NCBI GenBank assembly: GCA_965220485.1 | Contig: OZ244832.1 | Span: forward strand, 992,001-1,056,000 | From: Aldehydirespirator sp965220485 | GTDB lineage: Bacteria > Actinomycetota > Acidimicrobiia > Acidimicrobiales > Aldehydirespiratoraceae | Reading direction: 5' to 3' | DNA: 64,000 bases | In this document: piece after piece, positions 18,257-24,815 of the stretch | Layout of the letters: each line of letters opens with the position of its first letter | How positions within the stretch are numbered: position 1 is the stretch's first letter | Translations under genes and position numbers: made by a program | Notes under the pieces: generated by a model | The model's database searches: none | What the model was told of the DNA's origin: nothing | What the model saw: the letters and a program-made list of their open reading frames with translations, nothing else

Positions 18257-19291
18257 TCAGGGGCGCAGGCGGATGTGGCCTGAGCCCTCAGTGACCTCGC
18301 CGATTACCGCGGCCTGGTGGCCGGAGGCTCGCAGCTCGGTCACCACGGCCAGGCCAGCGTCGCGGCTGACCATGCCCAGCAGAAGGCCGCCGGAGGTCTG
18401 AGCGTCGGCCAGCAGGGTCACCGCCACCTCCCCCGCGTTGCCGGTGTCCAGGCTGTCCGACACCCAGTCGAGGTTGCGCTCGGTGCCGCCGGGCACCACG
18501 CCCAGCGCGGCCAGCTCCCGGGCGCCCTCGATCACCGGCACGTCGCCGACCGAGATCTCCAGGTCGACGCCCGACTCCTGGGCCATTCGCAGGCCATGGC
18601 CCAGCAAGCCGAACCCGGTGACATCGGTGGCGGCGGTGGCTCCATGGCGCAGCCCGGCCGCGGCCGCAGCCTCGTTGGGCCGGGTCATCTCCTCGACCGC
18701 TCGATCCACCACAGCTGCGCGAGCCTCGGCCTGCTTGATCGCGGCCGCGATCACTCCAGTGCCCAGTGGCTTGGTGAGCACCAGCGCATTGCCGGGACGA
18801 AGCCCGGTGTTGGTGAGCATGCGCCGCGGGTCGACCTCGCCCACCACCGCCATCCCGTACTTCGGTTCGGGGTCGTCCACCGTGTGACCCCCGCCCACCA
18901 CGAAACCGCCGGCCCGGGCCGCGTCCTCGCCGCCGGCGAGCACCTCGGCCAGAAGATCGTTGGACAGCTCCTCGGAGTTCCAGGCCACCAGATTCAGCGC
19001 CACCAGAGGCCGGCCACCCATGGCGTACACGTCCGACACGGAGTTGGTGGCCGCGATGCGGCCCCAGGTGCGCGCGTCGTCCACCACCGGAGTGATGAAG
19101 TCGGCGGTCAGCACCAGGGCGCGACCGCGGCCAATGCGCCACACCGCGGCGTCGTCACCGGTGGCCAAGCCCACAAGCAGCTCCGGCGGGGGATCAGGGG
19201 TCAAGTCGCGCACCACGCGCGCGAGATCGCCGGGGGCGATCTTGCAGCCTCAACCAGCGCCGTGGCTGAACTCGGTGAGCCTTCGGGCCAT
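18257..19291 (-). CDS. selD: Selenide, water dikinase SelD containing selenocysteine (in-frame TGA)
   Basis: SelD makes selenophosphate from selenide and ATP for selenocysteine and selenouridine synthesis. Read from ATG 19291 the protein begins MARRLTEFSHGAG, then meets TGA at 19250-19252, then GCKIAPGDLARVV. That TGA sits exactly where SelD carries its catalytic Cys or Sec (G-A-G-U-G-C-K), so I annotate it as selenocysteine 14 of 344. The rest is complete: GDDAAVWRIG, TADFITPVVDD, NSVSDVYAMGG and GGGHTVDDPEPKYG are the ATP/metal loops. An 8-bp stem-loop 7 nt after the TGA can serve as SECIS. Gene callers would start it at 19216 and lose the active site. It implies SelA, SelB and tRNA-Sec elsewhere in the genome. 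Confidence 0.93.
19224..19242 (-). promoter_or_regulatory. Putative bacterial SECIS hairpin in selD
   Basis: On the coding strand, 7 nt after the Sec TGA, AGATCGCC and GGCGATCT pair perfectly (8 bp) around CCC. Bacterial SECIS elements are hairpins beginning a few nt after the UGA and bound by SelB, so position and stability fit. The tight loop may open one or two closing pairs in RNA. Confidence 0.6.
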
Positions 19292-19377
19292 CGCAGTCAC
19301 CCCCTCTCGTGCACGCAGTCGCGGAAGTCCCGCGGGACCGAGCCCGTCGGAACCGGAGTCCCCGCAGGATAGGCGCA

Positions 19378-19489
19378 GCGTTCCGCGGCACCGGCGGACG
19401 GTGTGTCCGCAGTCTCGGCCATCGGCTCGGGGTTCTCCCAAATTTCCAGGCGTTCCGCGGCACCGGCGGACGGTGTGTCCGCAGTCCCC
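19378..19489. repeat. Paired hairpin repeat, two copies 72 bp apart
   Basis: GCGTTCCGCGGCACCGGCGG followed by ACGGTGTGTCCGCAGTC occurs at 19378 and again at 19450. GCGGAC/GTCCGC arms form a hairpin within each copy. It lies in the 396-bp divergent gap between selD and the nitronate monooxygenase gene; no gene is recognised in this gap. Confidence 0.8.
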
Positions 19490-19563
19490 GTAGCCGCGAA
19501 GGACCGGCCGGTAGGGTGCAGCCGTGTGTGCTGACCCGACCACCTCCGTTCTGAGGGCCGTTC

Positions 19564-19676
19564 GTGGGTTGCAGGGGCACCATTCTCGGCCGAGATCCTG
19601 GGGAAGGCTCGACCGGTGTGTTCTTGGGGCAGTTTGTGGGTTGCAGGGGCACATTTCTCGGCCGAGATCTTGGAAA
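19564..19676. repeat. Second paired repeat in the selD/nitronate monooxygenase gap
   Basis: GTGGGTTGCAGGGGCAC followed by a palindromic TTCTCGGCCGAGATC occurs at 19564 and 19636, 72 bp apart. The second copy ends about a dozen bases before the GTG start of the monooxygenase, so it forms part of its leader. The CGGCCGAGATC end is shared with the 61-bp family at 24011. Confidence 0.75.
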
Positions 19677-19687
19677 GTGTTGCAGCC

Positions 19688-20797
19688 GTGAGCGTCGATC
19701 AGCGGCTCTGGACCCGGGCCACGCAGGTGTTCGGCGTCGACTATCCCATCGTTCAGACAGGGATGGGATGGGTGGCTGGGCCCTCGCTGGTGACCGGCAC
19801 CGCCGAGGCCGGCGGCCTCGGGATCCTGGCGTCGGCCACCATGACCCTCGACGAGATGGACGCGGCCATCGGGGAGGTCCGGTCCCGCACTGAGCGGCCC
19901 TTCGGGGTGAACCTGCGCCCCGACGCGATCGACCTAGACGACCGGGCCGACCGCCTGGTCCGCACCGGCGTTCGGGTGGCCAGCTTTGCCGGTCCGCCCC
20001 CGGCGAGGGTGGTGCAGCGCCTGCGAGACGGCGGAGTGTTGGTCATGCCGACCGTTGGGGCCCGTCGCCATGCAGAGAAGATGGCCGAACTCGGCGCGGA
20101 CGCCATCTTGTGCCAGGGCGGCGAGGGCGGCGGCCACACCGGCTCGATACCCACCTCGCTGCTGCTGCCCCAAGTGATCGACGCGGTGGACGTGCCGGTG
20201 ATAGCCGCGGGCGGGTTCCACGACGGTCGGGGCCTGGCCGCAGCCCTCGCGTGGGGCGCCGACGGCGTCGCTATGGGCACCCGCTTCCTGCTCACCGCCG
20301 ACTCAGGGGTGCCCGACGAGGTCAAGGCCGTGTACCTGGGCACGCCCGTCACCGGCACGGTGGTGTCGAGCAGCGTCGACGGCAAGCCTCAGCGGGTGAT
20401 CCGCACACCGCTAGTCGACTCCCTCGAATCGGCCCGGCTCACCCGCCTGGTCCGGGCCGCGGCCAACGCCTGGCGCTTCCGGGGCCTGACCGGCATGTCG
20501 ATGTCGGCGATGCTTCGAGAGGGGCTCGCCATGCGCCGCAGCCAGGGTCTGACCTGGAGCCAGATGGCCATGGCGGCCAACGCCCCCATGCTCACCCGAG
20601 CCACCATGGTGGACGGCGACATCGACGCCGGCGTCCTGCCCACCGGCCAGTGCGTCGGTGTCGTGGACGACCTGCCCTCCTGCGCTGAGCTGATCGAGCG
20701 GATCGTGGCCGAGGCCGTCGCCGCCCTCGATCGAGTCGCGCCGCGACCGCCCCAGAGGCAGAGCGCCGCAGTTCACAAGGATCCCGCGAGACACTGA
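19688..20797 (+). CDS. Nitronate monooxygenase (2-nitropropane dioxygenase family)
   Basis: A 369-residue FMN-dependent TIM-barrel enzyme that oxidises nitronates such as propionate-3-nitronate. Landmarks are YPIVQTGMGWVAGPSLVTG near residue 15, CQGGEGGGHTGSIPTSLLLP near 140 (the glycine-rich FMN segment with its His) and AAGGFHDGRGLAAALAWGAD near 180. GTG 19688 (VSVDQRLWT) is chosen since homology starts there; an upstream frame runs through the repeat pair. Alternatives in the same fold are enoyl reductase-like or dihydroorotate-type enzymes, but the motif set favours NMO. The 3' end abuts a dispersed repeat copy. Confidence 0.85.
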   Translation: MSVDQRLWTRATQVFGVDYPIVQTGMGWVAGPSLVTGTAEAGGLGILASATMTLDEMDAAIGEVRSRTERPFGVNLRPDAIDLDDRADRLVRTGVRVASFAGPPPARVVQRLRDGGVLVMPTVGARRHAEKMAELGADAILCQGGEGGGHTGSIPTSLLLPQVIDAVDVPVIAAGGFHDGRGLAAALAWGADGVAMGTRFLLTADSGVPDEVKAVYLGTPVTGTVVSSSVDGKPQRVIRTPLVDSLESARLTRLVRAAANAWRFRGLTGMSMSAMLREGLAMRRSQGLTWSQMAMAANAPMLTRATMVDGDIDAGVLPTGQCVGVVDDLPSCAELIERIVAEAVAALDRVAPRPPQRQSAAVHKDPARH

Positions 20798-20800
20798 CCG

Positions 20801-20855
20801 AGGCCGTGGCCCGAGCGGCCCGTGGGCGCAGCAAACAAGAGCGGGAATCACAATG
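20801..20855. repeat. Dispersed GC-rich repeat (GAGGCCGTGGCCCGAGCGGC family), copy 1
   Basis: Directly after the nitronate monooxygenase stop, GAGGCCGTGGCCCGAGCGGC continues CCGTGGGCGCAGCAAACAAG. The same core appears at 48467 (tandem), and on the minus strand at 55764 and 58936, each time just downstream of a gene's stop and in that gene's orientation. GGCC-CGAGC-GGCC can form a short hairpin. Confidence 0.8.
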
Positions 20856-20912
20856 CCTCACCGCGAGGCGGTAACAAGCCATCCGCTCTCGCTCTGAGTA
20901 GCTTCTGGACCC

Positions 20913-21653
20913 ATGTGCGGTCGCTACGTGTCGGCCACCCCGCCCGACGAGTTGGCCAAGTACTTCGGGGCGGCGGCCCCGCCCCCCGAGCACGTCCTGT
21001 CACCCAACCACAACGTGGCCCCGACCCAGACCGTCTACGCCGTGCGCGAGCGGGCCGGTGCCCGCAGCCTCGACACGCTGCACTGGGGGCTGGTGCCGTT
21101 CTGGGCCAAGGACCCCAAGATCGGCAACCGGATGATCAACGCCCGGGCCGAGACGGTGGCCCACAAGAACGCCTTCCGGGTTCCCTTCGCGCGCCGGCGC
21201 TGCATCATCCCCGCCGACGGCTTCTACGAATGGCACCGACTCGAGAGCTCCAAGCGCAAGCAGCCCATGTTCATCAGCCGTCCCGACGGTGAGCCCTTCG
21301 CGTTTGCGGGCCTGTGGGAGCAGTGGCGAGACGAGAACAGCCTCGACGCCAACGGCGAGCCCATGGAACTGCACTCGTGCACCATCATTACCTGCGAGGC
21401 CAATGAGGCCATGGCCGCGGTGCACGACCGGATGCCGGTGGTGCTGCCGCCCGGTGCCTGGGACTTCTGGCTGGATCCGGCCAACACCGACGCCGAGACC
21501 ACGGCCGGCCTGCTGGTGCCGGCCCCTTCGAGCCTGATCCGGATGCACCCGGTGTCCACCGAGGTGAACAACGCCCGCAACAACGGCACCCACCTCATCG
21601 AACGGGCCGATCCGATTGAAATTGACGTAGTTAGGACGTGCGCGGATAGGTGA
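20913..21653 (+). CDS. SOS response-associated peptidase (SRAP, YedK/HMCES family)
   Basis: A 246-residue SRAP-domain protein that crosslinks through its N-terminal Cys to abasic sites in single-stranded DNA, protecting them. The catalytic Cys2 is present (MCGRYVS), NVAPTQTVYAV near residue 32 holds the conserved Asn, PADGFYEWHRL near 105 the Glu and VHDRMPVVLPP near 170 the His. The family core ends near NARNNGTHLIER. The last residues DVVRTCADR and the TGA are supplied by copy 2 of the 96-bp element, which therefore caps this gene. The function should not be affected, as only the tail is changed. Confidence 0.93.
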   Translation: MCGRYVSATPPDELAKYFGAAAPPPEHVLSPNHNVAPTQTVYAVRERAGARSLDTLHWGLVPFWAKDPKIGNRMINARAETVAHKNAFRVPFARRRCIIPADGFYEWHRLESSKRKQPMFISRPDGEPFAFAGLWEQWRDENSLDANGEPMELHSCTIITCEANEAMAAVHDRMPVVLPPGAWDFWLDPANTDAETTAGLLVPAPSSLIRMHPVSTEVNNARNNGTHLIERADPIEIDVVRTCADR

Positions 21654-21726
21654 GGTTCGGCACCACGATGCCGTCGGATTGCAGGTGCCTCGTGCCTTCG
21701 CGGCCGCCTATCCGCGCAGCCCCATA
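21631..21726. repeat. 96-bp palindromic element, copy 2, with a 25-codon frame, nested in a larger palindrome
   Basis: TTAGGACGTGCGCGGATAGG at the left and its inverted partner TATGGGGCTGCGCGGATAGG at the right bound exactly 96 bp. A GTG at 21650, overlapping the SRAP stop, opens a 25-residue frame (MRFGTTMPSDCRCL, later PPIRAAP) that ends with TAG at 21725-21727. Outside it, AAATTGACGTAGTT (21619-21632) and AACTACGTCAATTT (21745-21758) form a perfect 14-bp inverted repeat. Two 16-bp tandem units (GCGCCTGACCGCCCGA) follow at about 21760. Confidence 0.75.
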
Positions 21727-21808
21727 GCCACATATAGGGGGGACAACTACGTCAATTTGCGCCTGACCGCCCGAGCGCCTGACCGCCCGAGCGCCCGATG
21801 GGACGGGG

Positions 21809-22213
21809 TCAGCCGCTGTTCAGCTCGGCGTGCAGGAGGGCGGCCACGGTGTCCATGTCGTCGGGGTCGGGGTTGGTGTCGGCGTGTGCGAAGTCGAGGT
21901 GGGCCATGGTCGAGATGGGCACGACGTGCACGTGAACGTGGGGCACCTCGAAACCGGCGATCATCAGGCCCACCCGGTCCGGTGCCAGCCCCGCGGCCTG
22001 CTGGGCCGAGGCCACCCGGTGGGCCACCGCCATCAGATGAGCCACCGTGTCGGCGTCGAGGTCCACCCAGTGGTCGACCTCGGTCCTTGGCACCACCAGC
22101 ACGTGGCCCCGGTTGAGGGGACGCACGTCCATGAACGCCACGCACACCTCGTCGCGCCACACGAAGCGGCCGGGTATCTCTCCGTCGATTATCCGGGTGA
22201 AGATTGAGGGCAT
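21809..22213 (-). CDS. HIT family protein (Hint-type nucleotide hydrolase/transferase)
   Basis: A 134-residue histidine-triad protein. The N-terminus SIFTRIIDGEIPGRFVWRDE is the standard HIT opening, GHVLVVPRTEVDHW near residue 45 is the central strand, and the catalytic HVHVHVVP motif is near residue 97. Members hydrolyse nucleoside phosphoramidates or dinucleoside polyphosphates. ATG 22213 is chosen because homology starts there, although the frame stays open upstream into the antisense of the next gene. It is divergent from the CDP-alcohol phosphatidyltransferase gene with a 24-bp gap, so promoters must overlap. Confidence 0.92.
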   Translation of the reverse strand: MPSIFTRIIDGEIPGRFVWRDEVCVAFMDVRPLNRGHVLVVPRTEVDHWVDLDADTVAHLMAVAHRVASAQQAAGLAPDRVGLMIAGFEVPHVHVHVVPISTMAHLDFAHADTNPDPDDMDTVAALLHAELNSG

Positions 22214-22237
22214 GCGCTGATCGTAGGCTGAACGACC

Positions 22238-22855
22238 ATGGACGCAGAGACCGTCCCCGAGTCGCCGAGCTCCGGCGAGGACCGGATCCTCACCGTCCCG
22301 AACCTGATCTCGGCGGCCCGCCTGGCCTGCATCCCGTGGTTCTTGTGGCTGCTGTTCGCCTCCGGTGACCGCTGGGGAGCGGCGCTGCTGTGGGGCGCGC
22401 TCGGCGCCACCGACTGGGTGGACGGCTGGTGGGCCCGCCGCTTCAACTCGGTCAGCAAGGTCGGCAAGCTGCTCGACCCGATCACCGACCGGGCGGTGCT
22501 GCTCGCGGGCGTGTTCGCGGTCGGCTTCGACGGCTCGGTTCCGTGGTGGCTGGTGGTGCTGACGCTGGCCCGCGAGGGGCTGGTGGCGATCGTCGGGCTG
22601 GTGCTGCTGTCGCTCGGTGCCAAGCCGATCGACGTGACGTGGTGGGGCAAGTGCGCCACCTTCGGGCTTTACTTCTGCTTCCCGCTGCTGCTGGCCGGTG
22701 CTTCCGACATCGGCCTCGCCGACGGGTTCCGGGTCGCCGGATGGGTGTGCGCGGCGCCGTCGCTGGCCTACAGCTACCTCTCCGCGCTGCAGTACATACC
22801 GCTGGGTCGCCAGTCGCTGCGCCAAGGACGGGCCGAACGGGAGGAAGCGCCGTGA
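22238..22855 (+). CDS. CDP-alcohol phosphatidyltransferase family protein (PgsA-like)
   Basis: A 205-residue membrane phospholipid-synthesis enzyme. The catalytic signature DG-x2-AR-x8-G-x3-D-x3-D is complete in DGWWARRFNSVSKVGKLLD plus PITD near residues 70-92. About six membrane segments follow or surround it (WWLVVLTLAREGLVAIVGLV near 105). It probably makes phosphatidylglycerophosphate or a related lipid (PgsA/cardiolipin-synthase type); the acceptor is not certain. Its stop overlaps a GTG (GTGA at 22852-22855) that opens a chain of six mini-ORFs leading to the LLM gene, so all may lie in one transcript. Confidence 0.87.
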   Translation: MDAETVPESPSSGEDRILTVPNLISAARLACIPWFLWLLFASGDRWGAALLWGALGATDWVDGWWARRFNSVSKVGKLLDPITDRAVLLAGVFAVGFDGSVPWWLVVLTLAREGLVAIVGLVLLSLGAKPIDVTWWGKCATFGLYFCFPLLLAGASDIGLADGFRVAGWVCAAPSLAYSYLSALQYIPLGRQSLRQGRAEREEAP

Positions 22856-23083
22856 GCACAGCGCAGGACTTCACGTTGGAGATGGTTCCGTGAGCGTGCC
22901 CCGCGGAGTCTGGTTCGAGGCGGTGCCGTGAGCGTCCCATGGGGAGTCTGGTTCGAGGCGGTGCCGTGAGCGTCCCATGGGGAATCTGGTTCGAGGCGGT
23001 GCCGTGAGCGTCCCATGGGGAATCTGGTTCGAGGCGGTGCCGTGAGCGTGCGGTGGGGAGTCTGGTTCGAGGCGGTGCCGTGA
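22852..23083 (+). repeat. Six coupled 13-residue mini-ORFs in a 38-bp tandem array
   Basis: GTG starts occur at 22852, 22890, 22928, 22966, 23004, 23042 and 23080, exactly 38 bp apart. Each of the first six reads 13 codons and ends with a TGA overlapping the next GTG by the 4-base GTGA. The peptides are MSTAQDFTLEMVP, MSVPRGVWFEAVP, MSVPWGVWFEAVP, MSVPWGIWFEAVP (twice) and MSVRWGVWFEAVP. The seventh GTG begins the real LLM gene (MSVPWGVWFEPTQ). The first unit differs in its middle. The peptides copy the N-terminus of the following gene. Confidence 0.92.
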
Positions 23084-24006
23084 GCGTCCCATGGGGAGTC
23101 TGGTTCGAGCCGACCCAGCCTGTGCAGCGCCTGGTCGAGCTGGCCCGCCTGGCCGAGTCGCTGGGGGCTGAGGCGTGCTTCGTGGCCGACGAGGGCACCG
23201 AGCGAGACGTCTACGTCGCGTTGACCGCCATCGTGGGAGCCACCGGGCTTTCGGTCGCACCGGCCATCACCAACCCGTTCAGCCGCCATCCGGTCGCCAC
23301 CGCGGCGGCCATCGCCACCCTCGCGGAGCTGGCGCCGGGCCGGGTGATGCACGGCCTGGGCGTCGGCGGGAGCAGGGTTCTCAAGCCGCTCGGGATGGAC
23401 CCCGAGCGCCCCTACACGGCGCTGCGGGACGCGTTCGAGCTCAACCGGCGCTTGCTGGCGGGAGAGACGGTGGGGGAGGCGTCGCTGCCGTGGTTCCGTC
23501 CCGACCGGCCCATGCCCATCGCGGTGGCCGGCAGGGGACCTCGGGTGCAGCGTCTCGCGGCCGAGCGCTCCGACTGCGTGATCCTGTCGGCCGCGCCGCC
23601 CGCCGAGTTGCCCGCGGTGGCGGAGCGGATCCGCGGGCAGGGCTCGGCGCGCATCGCCTGGTCAGCCTATCTGGCCTACAACGACGTCGAGCGCCGCCGG
23701 GTGCTGCCCCACTTCTCGTACATGGCGGTGGACGCGCCGGCCGGTGTGCGCACCGCCGACGGCCTCGACGACGCCACCACCGAGGAGGTCCGCCGACTGA
23801 TGCTGGCCGGCCGCATGGATGCGGCGGCCGAGTTGCTGCCCGACGCGCTCGTAGACCGCTACGGCCTAGCCGGCACCCCCGCCGGCATCTCAGCCCAAAT
23901 CGCCGAACTCAGCGACTGCTTCGACATCTTCATGCTCCCCATGAACGACGAGGCCACCGCAGCCGACCACATCCGCCAGAGCGCAGAGATCCTGAACTCC
24001 GCCTGA
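23080..24006 (+). CDS. LLM class flavin-dependent oxidoreductase (F420-type)
   Basis: A 308-residue TIM-barrel enzyme of the luciferase-like monooxygenase class, which in Actinobacteria often uses F420 or FMN. Landmarks are RLVELARLAESLGAEACFVAD near residue 15, SVAPAITNPFSRHPVATAAA near 60, LAPGRVMHGLGVGGSRVLK near 85 and PMPIAVAGRGPRVQRLAAER near 145. The GTG start at 23080 is the last of seven equivalent GTGs in the 38-bp array; only it continues into the domain. The substrate is unknown. A second LLM gene lies at 24816. Confidence 0.85.
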   Translation: MSVPWGVWFEPTQPVQRLVELARLAESLGAEACFVADEGTERDVYVALTAIVGATGLSVAPAITNPFSRHPVATAAAIATLAELAPGRVMHGLGVGGSRVLKPLGMDPERPYTALRDAFELNRRLLAGETVGEASLPWFRPDRPMPIAVAGRGPRVQRLAAERSDCVILSAAPPAELPAVAERIRGQGSARIAWSAYLAYNDVERRRVLPHFSYMAVDAPAGVRTADGLDDATTEEVRRLMLAGRMDAAAELLPDALVDRYGLAGTPAGISAQIAELSDCFDIFMLPMNDEATAADHIRQSAEILNSA

Positions 24007-24010
24007 GGCG

Positions 24011-24194
24011 CCGCCGATTTCTTGGTGCGAGTTGTGTGCCTGTACGGCCCACAACACGGCCGAGATCCCGTCCGCCGATTTCTTGGTGCGAGTTGTGTGC
24101 CTGTACGGCCCACAACACGGCCGAGATCCCGTCCGCCGATTTCTTGGTGCGAGTTGTGTGCCTGTACGGCCCACAACACGGCCGAGATCCCGTT
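24011..24194. repeat. Three tandem 61-bp hairpin units
   Basis: CCGCCGATTTCTTGGTGCGA, then GTTGTGTGCC/GGCCCACAAC arms around TGTAC, then CGGCCGAGATCCCG, repeated at 24011, 24072 and 24133 with no visible difference. It fills the gap between the convergent LLM and CMD-family genes and probably terminates both. Related single copies are at 13166 and 55622. Confidence 0.9.
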
Positions 24195-24201
24195 GGGGGC
24201 G

Positions 24202-24780
24202 CTAACCCTGGGGGATGGCGGAGTAGACGGGGAAGTCGGGGTCCACCACCGAGTGGATGCCCAGCCCCATCGCCACCCGGTTCACGTAGTTCAGGTGCGC
24301 GCACTGGGCGTTGGCGTCGAGGATGTCGAGGTCGTCGAAGCCGGCCTCCCTCAACTCCTCGACATCGGCCTCGGTCACCGAGGCGGGCGAGCGGGTGAGC
24401 TTCATCGCGTAGCGCACCATCGCGGCGTCGGCCGGGGCTAGGCTCAGAGACTCGAAGCAGTCGGGGTCGGCGGCCAGCTTGGCGATGGCCTCGCTGTCGA
24501 GGCCGGTCTGGCGCAGCTTGATGGTCACCTGGCTCATGCAGTGCACCGTGCCGTTGATGGCGGAGGTCACGAAGCTGATCAAGTTGCGCTGATGGGGCGT
24601 TAGCCGTGACGGGCACTTCTCGGTGGCTGCGTACAGGTCCAGGCGGGCCGCCACCAGCGCCGGATGCAGCGATCCGGCCATGGTCATCTCGGTGGGCTCG
24701 CCGAGCGCTCGAGCCTGGCGTTCGTAGTGAGCCTTCAACTCGCCCTCAGCGTCATCGTATGGAATCGTGGAGATCCACAT
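24202..24780 (-). CDS. Carboxymuconolactone decarboxylase/peroxidase-related protein
   Basis: A 192-residue AhpD-fold protein. MWISTIPYDDAEGELKAHYE is the typical N-terminus of peroxidase-related CMD proteins, and LTPHQRNLISFVTSAINGTV leads into the active-site helix. Where the family usually has Cys-x-x-Cys-x-x-x-His, this protein reads NGTVHCMSQ: one Cys only, and the usual His is replaced. Peroxiredoxin-reductase chemistry is therefore doubtful, and it may act differently or be a non-redox member. It lies between two LLM oxidoreductases, divergent from the second by 35 bp. Confidence 0.75.
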   Translation of the reverse strand: MWISTIPYDDAEGELKAHYERQARALGEPTEMTMAGSLHPALVAARLDLYAATEKCPSRLTPHQRNLISFVTSAINGTVHCMSQVTIKLRQTGLDSEAIAKLAADPDCFESLSLAPADAAMVRYAMKLTRSPASVTEADVEELREAGFDDLDILDANAQCAHLNYVNRVAMGLGIHSVVDPDFPVYSAIPQG

Positions 24781-24815
24781 TCGCCGCTCCTGTCGCCATC
24801 ACGATCGTGAGGAAT

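Noticed and set aside
19292..19687. tRNA-Sec (selC) next to selD
   Set aside because: No acceptor-stem pairing or T-loop GGTTCGA-type sequence was found; the gap is explained by two repeat pairs.
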